Positions 1-6,891 of a stretch of 64,000 bases of DNA are shown in pieces; the first letter of the stretch is position 1, and each line of letters starts with the position of its first letter. The stretch spans positions 1-64,000 of the forward strand of contig NZ_DASYTH010000462.1 of assembly GCF_036002505.1 (NCBI RefSeq), read 5' to 3'. The notes below the pieces were generated by a model, which had not been told where the DNA came from, made no database searches, and saw only the letters and a program-made list of their open reading frames with translations. This DNA comes from DASYTH01 sp036002505. Lineage in GTDB: Bacteria > Actinomycetota > Actinomycetes > Mycobacteriales > Pseudonocardiaceae. The position numbers and the translations under genes are program-made.

Positions 1-949
1 AGGCCTCGGGTCGTTCGGCGGCGGTGTGGGTGGCCAGGAGATCGCCGCCGAAGTCGGCGTCCCGGTCGCGCAGCACGTTGTGGATGTGGTTGACGTTGTT
101 CTGGGTGTTGTCGTACTCGATGACGAAGCGGGTGCCGGTGAAGCGGTAGTAGTGCGGCCGCCCGGGCTCCGTCGCACCCTCCCAGGCGAACCTGAGATCG
201 TCGGCCACCAGCCGGTCGAGGAGGTCGGAGCCGAGCGGGTCGGTCAGGCGCCCCGCGTAGAGCTCGAGCAGTTCCTGGGCGGACCGCCGGGCGTCCCGGC
301 TGAGCGCCGCGACCGGGACACCGGCCGCGGGCGGGAACGACGGCGGCACCCGCTCACGGTCGCCGGTGTAGATGTCGGCAGGCGCCTTCGGTGCCAGGCG
401 CACGGCGGTCAGCTCGGCGGGTGGCAGCTCGGCGAGGATGTTCCGGGCCAGCGTCTCCTCGTGCCACAGCGGTGCGGTGACGATCCGCTCGCCCTGCCGG
501 ACCACAGCGGGGTTGCAGCCGAGGAACAGTGGTGCGACCACGACCTGCTCGCCGGACACCGTGACGTGCACACACAGGTGGTGGCCCTCCAGGCGCATCG
601 ACCAGGTCCCGTCCGCGCCCGGCTCACCGAAGATCAGAAACCAGAAGTCGGTCGAGTGCCGGCCCCGGGTATGCCCTTCGCGCCGGTCGAGCACGTCCTC
701 CATGGCCATGATCACGGCGACCTGGGCGTGGCATGGCTCGCTCAGCACCAGGCCCAGCACGCGATGCACGAGCTGCCGCTGGCTCTTGTCCATGTCGCCT
801 AACAGCAGACCCGCCCGGTCGCGCGGGACGTAGGTCCAGTCCCGCAGGGCGGGACCGGTCAGCGGATGCGCCAGCCCCCGTTTCTGTACCGGAGTACTGG
901 ATTGCAGCAGCGACCGCGCGGTGGTGCGCAGGTTGCCGGCGAGCGTCAT
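1..949 (-). CDS. DUF3500 family protein (3' end beyond window)
   Basis: The leftward reading frame starts at the ATG complementary to 947-949 and stays open to base 1, so at least 315 residues are visible and the C-terminus lies outside the window. The run RLEGHHLCVHVTV and the late NNVNHIHNVLRDRDADFGGD are typical of DUF3500 proteins, which have no well-defined biochemical role. There is no signal peptide or membrane segment. It lies downstream of, and on the same strand as, the two-component genes, 10 nt from the response-regulator stop, so co-transcription is possible. The large rightward open frames over this stretch are antisense shadows. Confidence 0.8.
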   Translation of the reverse strand, partial: MTLAGNLRTTARSLLQSSTPVQKRGLAHPLTGPALRDWTYVPRDRAGLLLGDMDKSQRQLVHRVLGLVLSEPCHAQVAVIMAMEDVLDRREGHTRGRHSTDFWFLIFGEPGADGTWSMRLEGHHLCVHVTVSGEQVVVAPLFLGCNPAVVRQGERIVTAPLWHEETLARNILAELPPAELTAVRLAPKAPADIYTGDRERVPPSFPPAAGVPVAALSRDARRSAQELLELYAGRLTDPLGSDLLDRLVADDLRFAWEGATEPGRPHYYRFTGTRFVIEYDNTQNNVNHIHNVLRDRDADFGGDLLATHTAAERPEA

Positions 950-959
950 GTGCCTGCCC

Positions 960-1580
960 CTAGGTTGCGTCGACCAGCCCGGAACGCACCGCCCGCAGGG
1001 CGGCCTGGGTGCGGTCCTGCACTCCCAGCTTGCCAAGGATGGCGCTGACGTGCGTCTTGACCGTCTTCTCCGACAGCGAAAGGGTACGGGCGATCTCGCG
1101 GTTGGAGCGGCCGCGGGCGAGCTCGGTGAGGACGTCGCGTTCCCGGGCGGTGAGGTCGGTGGCGGGATGCGAGTCCGCGGCGAGGAGGCGGGCGACGTCG
1201 GGGTGGAGGAGCACGTGCCCAGCGTGGACGGAGCGGATGGCGGCGGCGAGGGCGGGCGGGTCGACGTCCTTGTAGACGTAGCCGGCGGCACCGGCGCGGA
1301 CGGCGGGGAGCACCGCGGCGGGCTCGGTGAAGCTGGTGATCACCAGGACCCGGGCGGGGTTGGCGTGCTCGCGGAGGCCGCGCAGGGCGTCGAGGCCGTC
1401 GGAGCCGGGCATGCGCAGGTCGAGCAGGACCACGTCGGGACGGAGCTCCTCGGCGGCGGCGACGCCGGTGACCCCGTCGGACGCCTCACCGATGACGGTG
1501 ATGTCGTCCTGGAGGTCGAGGAACGTGCGAAGTCCTTGGCGCACAACGGGATGGTCGTCGACGAGCAGTACCTTGATCAT
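960..1580 (-). CDS. NarL/LuxR-family response regulator
   Basis: This is a 206-residue DNA-binding response regulator. The receiver domain (about 1-120) shows the acidic pair in LLVDDHP, the phosphoacceptor Asp in VVLLDLRMPG and the conserved Lys in YVYKDV. The C-terminal LuxR helix-turn-helix (about 140-200) shows LTARERDVLTELARG and SEKTVKTHVSAILGKL. The ATG overlaps the stop of the histidine kinase gene by 4 nt, so the two are translated as a pair. Length and domain order are normal for the family. The signal and target genes cannot be inferred, although the downstream DUF3500 gene is a neighbour. Confidence 0.95.
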   Translation of the reverse strand: MIKVLLVDDHPVVRQGLRTFLDLQDDITVIGEASDGVTGVAAAEELRPDVVLLDLRMPGSDGLDALRGLREHANPARVLVITSFTEPAAVLPAVRAGAAGYVYKDVDPPALAAAIRSVHAGHVLLHPDVARLLAADSHPATDLTARERDVLTELARGRSNREIARTLSLSEKTVKTHVSAILGKLGVQDRTQAALRAVRSGLVDAT

Positions 1581-2704
1581 GCCGGCACCGCCAGCCGGAC
1601 GGTGGTGCCGGCGCCGGGCGTGGACGTCACGCTGAGCCGGGCGCCCACCGAGCGGGCCCGCTCGCGCATGGAGGCCAGGCCGAGCCGGCGGTTTTCCTCG
1701 GCCGCGGTGCCGGAGTCGAAGCCGCGGCCGTCATCGGTCACCGAGAGCACCACGTTTCCGTTGCGGGACACCAGATCCACGTCGATCCGGGACGCGCCGG
1801 CGTGGCGCAGCGCGTTGTGCAGGGCCTCCTGCGCGATCCGGAACACCGCCTGCTGCGCCTCGTCGGAAAGGCGCCCGACGCAGCTGCCGACGAACCGCAC
1901 GGCCGGCTCGTGCACCCGGTCGAGCAGGTCAACCTGCTTGCGCAGAGCCACATCCAGCTCGTCGCCGGTGAGGTCCACCGGGCGCTGGCCGACCACGATG
2001 GCGCGCAGCTCGTCGGTGGCCTCGGCGGCCAGCCGGCGCACCGCGGCCAGCTCCTCCCTGGCCCGGGAGGGGTCCTGGTCCAGCAGCGTCGACGCGGCCT
2101 CGGCGACGAGTCTCAAGCTGAACAGCTTCTGGGTCACCGCGTCGTGCAGCTCCCGGGCGATCCGGTTCCGCTCCTCCACAATGGACAGTTCGCGGCCGCG
2201 CTCGTAGAGCCGGGCGTTCACCAGCGCGATGGCGGCGTGCGCGGCGAGCAGCCGGAGCAGCTCCTCGTCCTCGGCGGTGAACCCGCCGGGCCGGCAGCTG
2301 TTGGCCAGGAACAGCTCGCCGAGAATCTCCGCGCCGTCCACGATCGGCATGCCGAGGAAGTCGGTCAGCTCCGGATGCGCCGCCGGCCACCACCCGAACT
2401 GCGGGTGGTCGCGGATGTTGGCCAGCCGCACCGGGTTCGGGTCGCACAGCATCAGGCCGAGCACACCGTGCTGCCGCGGCACCGGCCCGATCGCGACCCA
2501 CTGCTCGTCGCTGATGCCGTCGGCCAGGAACTCCCGGAACGAGCCCTTGCTGTCCGGGATGCCGAGCGCGGCGTAGCGGGCGTCCAGCAGCCGGCGCGCG
2601 GTGGTGAGGATCGTCTGCAGCACGTCCCGAACGGACAGGTGCGCGGTGACGGCCAGCACCGCCGCGCTCACCTCGCGTAGCTCGTCCCGTTCGATCCCGG
2701 TCAC
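1577..2704 (-). CDS. GAF-domain sensor histidine kinase (HisKA_3 type)
   Basis: This is a cytosolic histidine kinase of about 375 residues paired with the NarL-type regulator that follows. An N-terminal GAF domain (about 15-160) is followed by the HisKA_3 dimerisation box with the phospho-accepting His in RIARELHDAVTQ, then a HATPase domain with the N-box EALHNALRHAG and the G-box VTDDGRGFD. There is no transmembrane segment, so the stimulus is probably sensed inside the cell. I place the start at the GTG complementary to 2702-2704 because the frame upstream to 2761 reads like non-coding sequence. The kinase resembles the DevS/NreB-like group, but haem or FeS ligands are not evident. Confidence 0.9.
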   Translation of the reverse strand: MTGIERDELREVSAAVLAVTAHLSVRDVLQTILTTARRLLDARYAALGIPDSKGSFREFLADGISDEQWVAIGPVPRQHGVLGLMLCDPNPVRLANIRDHPQFGWWPAAHPELTDFLGMPIVDGAEILGELFLANSCRPGGFTAEDEELLRLLAAHAAIALVNARLYERGRELSIVEERNRIARELHDAVTQKLFSLRLVAEAASTLLDQDPSRAREELAAVRRLAAEATDELRAIVVGQRPVDLTGDELDVALRKQVDLLDRVHEPAVRFVGSCVGRLSDEAQQAVFRIAQEALHNALRHAGASRIDVDLVSRNGNVVLSVTDDGRGFDSGTAAEENRRLGLASMRERARSVGARLSVTSTPGAGTTVRLAVPA

Positions 2705-2847
2705 AGCCCCACGGTACTCACCGGGACACGGCCGCGGATCGGGCCGAGGTCCTAGGTCCAAAGACCGAGGACCGTCCCGTCCCCAGCCCGATGGCGGCGC
2801 CGTTGTCCGCCCCTAGCTTCGAGATCAGAGACGAAGGAGGTTGCGCG

Positions 2848-3531
2848 ATGCCTGTCGCGATCATCACCGGGGCGTCCCGCGGGCTGGGCCTGGCCATCGC
2901 GAAGGGGTTGGCCGGCGAGGGCTGGCGGCTGGTCGTGGACGCCCGCGACGCCGGCGCCCTCGCCGGCGCGGTGGCCGAACTGCCCGGCGTCACCGCGCTC
3001 GCCGGCGACGTCACCGATCCCGGGCACCGGGCGGCGCTGGTCCGCGCCGCGGACGAACTCGGCGGGGTGGACCTGCTGGTGAACAACGCCGGCATCCTCG
3101 GACCCAGCCCGCAGCCGCGGCTGGCCGACTACCCGCTGGACGTGCTGCGCGCGGTGTTCGAGGTGAACGTGGTCGGCCCGATCGGCCTTCTGCAGTGGGC
3201 GTTGCCGTCGCTGCGGGAGCGTGGCGGGGCGATCGTCAACGTCACCTCGGACGCCGCGGTCGAGGCCTACGAGGGTTGGGGCGGCTACGGATCCGCCAAG
3301 GCGGCGGTCGAGCAGGCCAGCCGGATCCTGGCCGCGGAGGAACCCTCGGTGCGGGTCTGGTGGGTGGATCCCGGTGACCTGCGGACCCGGATGCACCAGG
3401 AGGCCTTCCCCGGCGAGGACATCAGCGACCGGCCACTGCCCGACACCGCCGTGCCGGCGTTCCTGCACCTGCTGCGGACCCGCCCGGAGTCCGGCCGGGT
3501 GCGGCTCTCCGAGCTGGCGGTACCCGCATGA
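2848..3531 (+). CDS. short-chain dehydrogenase/reductase
   Basis: This is a 227-residue classical SDR oxidoreductase. It shows the Rossmann motif TGASRGLG near the N-terminus, the NNAGILG motif, and the catalytic YGSAK pair (Tyr-x-x-x-Lys) following the Ser in NVTSDAA. The ATG at 2848 is preceded by a strong GGAGG; an in-frame ATG 57 nt upstream lacks such a site. The stop overlaps the next start by 4 nt, which makes this the first gene of a run with the VOC and QueA-like genes. The substrate is not predictable. The pathway link with QueA may only be convenience clustering. Confidence 0.92.
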   Translation: MPVAIITGASRGLGLAIAKGLAGEGWRLVVDARDAGALAGAVAELPGVTALAGDVTDPGHRAALVRAADELGGVDLLVNNAGILGPSPQPRLADYPLDVLRAVFEVNVVGPIGLLQWALPSLRERGGAIVNVTSDAAVEAYEGWGGYGSAKAAVEQASRILAAEEPSVRVWWVDPGDLRTRMHQEAFPGEDISDRPLPDTAVPAFLHLLRTRPESGRVRLSELAVPA

Positions 3532-3869
3532 GGGCGCTGTGGCTCCCGTTCGAGGTAGCGGATCTGGACGCGGCCACCCGGTTCTACACCGACCAACTCG
3601 GACTGTCCGTGGTGGACGGTTGGGATCGCGACGGCGAGCGCGGCGCGGTGCTCCGGGTGGCCGAGGGCGCCTTCGTCGAGCTCGTCTCGCCGGGGGTGGG
3701 CCATCCGCCGCTGGTCGCCTTCGAAGTGGCCAGCGAGTCCGAAGTGGACGGTGTGTACACCGGCATGGCCGACGCGTCCGCGCCGCCGGCCAGGTACCCG
3801 CGTGGCCATTACGGGTTCACCGTGCGCGGGCCGGCCGGCGCGAACGTCATGGTGTGGAGCGAGAGATGA
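3528..3869 (+). CDS. VOC/glyoxalase-fold protein
   Basis: This is a 113-residue single-domain vicinal-oxygen-chelate protein. It opens with LWLPFEVADLDAATRFYTDQ, typical of the first beta-alpha-beta unit, and ends with GPAGANVMVW typical of the last strand. The metal-ligand pattern is incomplete to my eye, so it may bind a ligand rather than catalyse. Its ATG overlaps the SDR stop and its own stop overlaps the QueA-like start (ATGA both times), so the three genes are translationally coupled. The exact ligand or reaction is unknown. Confidence 0.85.
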   Translation: MRALWLPFEVADLDAATRFYTDQLGLSVVDGWDRDGERGAVLRVAEGAFVELVSPGVGHPPLVAFEVASESEVDGVYTGMADASAPPARYPRGHYGFTVRGPAGANVMVWSER

Positions 3870-4882
3870 CCGCGATCGAGTTCACCCTGCCCGCCGACCT
3901 TGAGGCACACGAGCCGCCCGAGGCGCGTGGCCTGGCGCGGGACCGGGTACGCCTGCTCGTGGGTCGTCGCTCGGACAACTCCGTACGCCATCAACGGTTC
4001 TCGGATCTGCCCACGTTGCTGAAACCCGGCGACGTGCTCGTGGTGAACACCTCGGCGACGCTGCCGGCCGCGGTCGGGGTCGCCGGCGGCGGCCGCACCG
4101 TGCACTTCTCCACCGAGCGCCCGGACGGGACCTGGCTGGTGGAGGTCCGCCGCAACACCGCGAAGGCGACCGAGCCGTACTCCGGTGGCGCAGCGGGCGA
4201 GCAGTATCACCTGCTCGGCGGCGCCACGCTCACCCTGCGCGAACCGTACTCGGCGGGCCGGCTCTGGGTCGCCGACGTCGACCGCGCGGTTCCGGCCTAC
4301 CTCACCACAATCGGCGCCCCGATCCGGTACCCCTACGTGCGGCAGCGCTGGCCGCTTTCCTACTACCAGACGGTGTTCGGCACCACGCCGGGCAGCGCCG
4401 AGATGCCCAGCGCCGGCCGGCCGTTCACCGCCGCGCTGGTCGCCCGGCTGGTCAGCGCCGGCGTGCAGTTCGCGCCGGTGCTGCTGCACACCGGCGTCGC
4501 CTCACCGGAGGCACACGAGCGCCCCTATCCCGAACGGTTCGCGGTCTCCGCACACACCGCCCGGGTCGTCAACCAGGCCCGGGCGGCGGGTGGCCGGATC
4601 ATCGCGGTCGGCACCACCGCCGTACGCGCGCTGGAAAGCGCGACCGGCCCGGACGGTGTGGTCCGCGCGGCGGGCGGCTGGACCGAGCTGATCGTGACGC
4701 CCGAGCTGGGGGTGCGGGCGATCACCGGTCTGCTCACCGGTTTCCACGAGCCTCGTGCGTCCCATTTGGACATGCTGGCCGCGGTCGCCGGCCGCCCGCT
4801 GCTCGACCGGTGCTACACCGAGGCCATCGAGCACGGCTACCTCTGGCACGAGTTCGGCGACGTGAACCTGCTGCTGCCGTAG
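3866..4882 (+). CDS. queA: QueA-like S-adenosylmethionine:tRNA ribosyltransferase-isomerase
   Basis: This 338-residue protein resembles QueA, which transfers the ribosyl moiety of SAM to preQ1 in tRNA to make epoxyqueuosine. Visible family features are an N-terminal FTLPADLEAHEPPEARGLARDR, SRR-type LLVGRR, LKPGDVLVVNTS, the central YVRQRWPLSYYQTVFG and FTAALVARL, and the C-terminal GFHEPRASHLDMLAA. It is slightly shorter than E. coli QueA. The ATG at 3866 overlaps the VOC stop. Other queuosine genes (queC, queD, queE, tgt) are not in the window, and many actinomycetes carry such QueA-like proteins without a full pathway, so the true substrate is uncertain. Confidence 0.85.
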   Translation: MTAIEFTLPADLEAHEPPEARGLARDRVRLLVGRRSDNSVRHQRFSDLPTLLKPGDVLVVNTSATLPAAVGVAGGGRTVHFSTERPDGTWLVEVRRNTAKATEPYSGGAAGEQYHLLGGATLTLREPYSAGRLWVADVDRAVPAYLTTIGAPIRYPYVRQRWPLSYYQTVFGTTPGSAEMPSAGRPFTAALVARLVSAGVQFAPVLLHTGVASPEAHERPYPERFAVSAHTARVVNQARAAGGRIIAVGTTAVRALESATGPDGVVRAAGGWTELIVTPELGVRAITGLLTGFHEPRASHLDMLAAVAGRPLLDRCYTEAIEHGYLWHEFGDVNLLLP

Positions 4883-4901
4883 TTTCGCTACCGTCGGACC
4901 C

Positions 4902-5555
4902 ATGACCGAAGAGTGGGACGACGAAGAGCGGGACTGGGTGGCCTGGCACGACTGGTACGACGAACCGGGATCGGTCCTGAGTCGTCGCCTGGTCGTGGTG
5001 CAGCAACGGATCCGCGAGGCGCTGGACGCCGCGCCGCCCGGCCCGGTGCGCGTGCTGAGCATGTGCGCGGGGCAGGGCCGCGATCTGCTCGGTGTGCTGC
5101 CCGATCATCCCCGCGGCCCCGACGTCCGGGCGGTCCTGGTCGAACTCGACCCGCATAATGCCGACGCCGCAAGGGAAACCGCCCACGCCGGCGGCCTCGG
5201 CGGGATCACCGTGCACACCGCTGACGCCGGATCGACCACCCCTTACCGCGACGTGGTCCCCGCTCACCTGGCCCTCGTGTGCGGTGTCTTCGGCAACGTC
5301 ACCGATGCCGCCATCCAGCACACGATCGCCGAGCTTCCCCGCCTCTGCGCTCGCGGTGCCACCGTCATCTGGACCCGGCACCGCCGAGATCCCGACCTCA
5401 CCCCGACCATCCGGGCCTGGTTCGCGGACAACGGGTTCACCGAGCTGGCCTTCGACGGCGAAGAGGACTCGTGGATGGGCGTCGGCAGCCACCGGCTGAC
5501 CGGGCCCGCCCGACCCTACCGGCCCGATGTGCGCCTGTTCGAGTTCGTGCGTTAG
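4902..5555 (+). CDS. class I SAM-dependent methyltransferase
   Basis: This is a 217-residue Rossmann-fold methyltransferase. The SAM-binding motif I is VRVLSMCAGQGRDLLG at about residues 49-64 and the acidic end of motif II is VELDPHN at about 85. The N-terminus is very acidic (EEWDDEERDW). It starts 19 nt after the QueA-like stop on the same strand, so it may be the last gene of that run. Nothing visible defines the substrate. Confidence 0.85.
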   Translation: MTEEWDDEERDWVAWHDWYDEPGSVLSRRLVVVQQRIREALDAAPPGPVRVLSMCAGQGRDLLGVLPDHPRGPDVRAVLVELDPHNADAARETAHAGGLGGITVHTADAGSTTPYRDVVPAHLALVCGVFGNVTDAAIQHTIAELPRLCARGATVIWTRHRRDPDLTPTIRAWFADNGFTELAFDGEEDSWMGVGSHRLTGPARPYRPDVRLFEFVR

Positions 5556-5591
5556 TTCGACTTAGTCGGGGACTTAGTCTATGCTGGGCGC
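5556..5591 (+). promoter_or_regulatory. toxin-antitoxin promoter with paired operator repeats
   Basis: Two copies of GACTTAGTC lie at 5559-5567 and 5571-5579, 12 nt apart. A -10-like TATGCT at 5580-5585 is preceded at 18 nt by a -35-like TTCGAC (5556-5561). The ATG of the antitoxin begins only 6 nt after the -10 hexamer, so the transcript is probably leaderless. Repeats between -35 and -10 fit autorepression by a Phd/VapB antitoxin. This is inferred from sequence only. Confidence 0.55.
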
Positions 5592-5822
5592 ATGGTCGAG
5601 GTCGGTGTCCACGAGGCGAAGACAACGCTTTCTGCCCTGCTCCGCAGGGTCGCGGCAGGCGAGGAAATCACCATAACGAGCAGCGGGCAACCCGTGGCCC
5701 TGTTGGTGCCCGTACAACGTGGGCACTCGAGAGTCCTCGGCCGGGACCGCGGGCTGTTCGAAGTGCCGGACGACTTCGACGCTCCGTTGCCGGACGACAT
5801 CCTCGAGGCGTTCGGCGCATGA
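5592..5822 (+). CDS. Phd/YefM-type antitoxin
   Basis: This is a 76-residue antitoxin that would bind both its toxin and the operator repeats directly upstream. The N-terminal half, with VHEAKTTLSALLRRVAAGEEI and ITSSGQPVALLVP, is the canonical Phd/YefM DNA-binding fold. The acidic C-terminus (residues about 55-76) is the expected toxin-neutralising tail. The stop overlaps the ATG of the PIN-domain toxin by 4 nt (ATGA). There is no Shine-Dalgarno site, in line with a leaderless start. Confidence 0.9.
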   Translation: MVEVGVHEAKTTLSALLRRVAAGEEITITSSGQPVALLVPVQRGHSRVLGRDRGLFEVPDDFDAPLPDDILEAFGA

Positions 5823-6211
5823 AGTTGCTTGTCGACACGCAGTCCTGGCTGTGGATGCAAGCGCAGCCGGAACGGCTGAACAAGCGAGCGCTCACGCTGG
5901 TGACCGATCCCACGACGGAGCTCCTCCTGTCAGCCGCGAGCTCTTGGGAAATCGCCATCAAGTACGGCCTCGGCAAGCTGCCGCTACCGACAACCCCGGC
6001 TGAATATGTTCCAGACCGCATGCGCAGCAGCGCCATGAGCGCGCTGCCGGTTACACACAGCCATGCTCTCCATGTCGCCCTGTTGCCACCGCATCATCGC
6101 GATCCGTTCGACCGGTTGCTGATCGCTCAGGCACAACTCGACAACTTGACGATCCTCACCGCTGACCGGGTGTTCGAGCAGTACGACGTGAAGGTCTGCT
6201 GGTCTGGCTAG
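5819..6211 (+). CDS. VapC-like PIN-domain toxin
   Basis: This is a 130-residue PIN-domain ribonuclease toxin. The acidic active-site residues are visible: Asp in LLVDTQSWLW, Glu in AASSWEIAIK, and the Asp residues in DPFDRLLIAQAQ and LTADRVFEQY. The length is normal for VapC. It overlaps the antitoxin gene by 4 nt and is co-transcribed with it. The likely activity is Mg-dependent endoribonuclease cleavage of tRNA or rRNA, neutralised by the partner; the exact target cannot be read from the sequence. Confidence 0.9.
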   Translation: MKLLVDTQSWLWMQAQPERLNKRALTLVTDPTTELLLSAASSWEIAIKYGLGKLPLPTTPAEYVPDRMRSSAMSALPVTHSHALHVALLPPHHRDPFDRLLIAQAQLDNLTILTADRVFEQYDVKVCWSG

Positions 6212-6223
6212 TTCATCCGTCCG

Positions 6224-6766
6224 CTAGGGGTTGTGCGAGACGGTGACCGGGAACTGCTGGAGTTGGGCGACGACCTGGTCGGGCGAGCCCACCGGCGCCA
6301 GATCGACCGGCTCCTGCAGCTGGTAGACGTCGCCGGTCGGCGGGAAATGGTCCAGGGTGCCGCTGACCAGCGTCGCGGTCTTCGTGTTCGACAGCACCAT
6401 GGGCCCGCCCCCGCCCGGCGGCTTCTCCACCGTGACCGTGAAGTCGAGTAACATCGTCTGCCGGTACACCGGCGAGTTCCCGATGATCTCCAGCAAACTC
6501 AGCGGTGTGGTGTCGATGTCGGCCTGGGAGATGGTCACCCGGCCGAGCGCCTCCGAGTCGGCACTCACCTCGTGACCGATCACCTTGAGCCGGACACCAC
6601 CGAGCCCCTCCCGGATGTTCGCCTCGACCCGGACCCGGATGCCACCCTTGAAATCCAGCCGGACCACACCGAGAACGTCCACCCGTAACGGCGTGTCCGC
6701 GGCATGACAGCTACACGGAATCTCCAGCCCGACGGGCGGCAGATACCGGCTCCCCGGATAAGTCAT
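6224..6766 (-). CDS. small unknown protein, third gene of the subtilase-CHAT operon
   Basis: I do not recognise this 180-residue protein. It starts with MTYPGSRYLPPVGLEIPCSC, has no signal peptide or transmembrane segment, and has alternating hydrophobic/polar stretches such as VDVLGVVRLDFKGGIRVRV that suggest a beta-rich fold. A short PPGGGG linker sits in the second half. It lies 125 nt downstream of the CHAT gene on the same strand, so it may be the last gene of that operon. It could be a structural partner, a substrate or an inhibitor of the two proteases; this is inference from position only. Confidence 0.7.
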   Translation of the reverse strand: MTYPGSRYLPPVGLEIPCSCHAADTPLRVDVLGVVRLDFKGGIRVRVEANIREGLGGVRLKVIGHEVSADSEALGRVTISQADIDTTPLSLLEIIGNSPVYRQTMLLDFTVTVEKPPGGGGPMVLSNTKTATLVSGTLDHFPPTGDVYQLQEPVDLAPVGSPDQVVAQLQQFPVTVSHNP

Positions 6767-6891
6767 GATCAACCTCACAAAGGGCCTGGGAGAACGGAAC
6801 GCGCCGAACGTACCCAGCCCGCAACCGTCCCGATAAGGCCCAACAGAGCGACACCCGCCGTCCCCCACACGGCCCATCCGACGACGTTCCG

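Noticed and set aside
26..802. Long rightward open frame over the first gene
   Set aside because: It is antisense to the DUF3500 frame, which has recognisable family sequence and natural codon bias; GC-rich DNA leaves shadow frames open.
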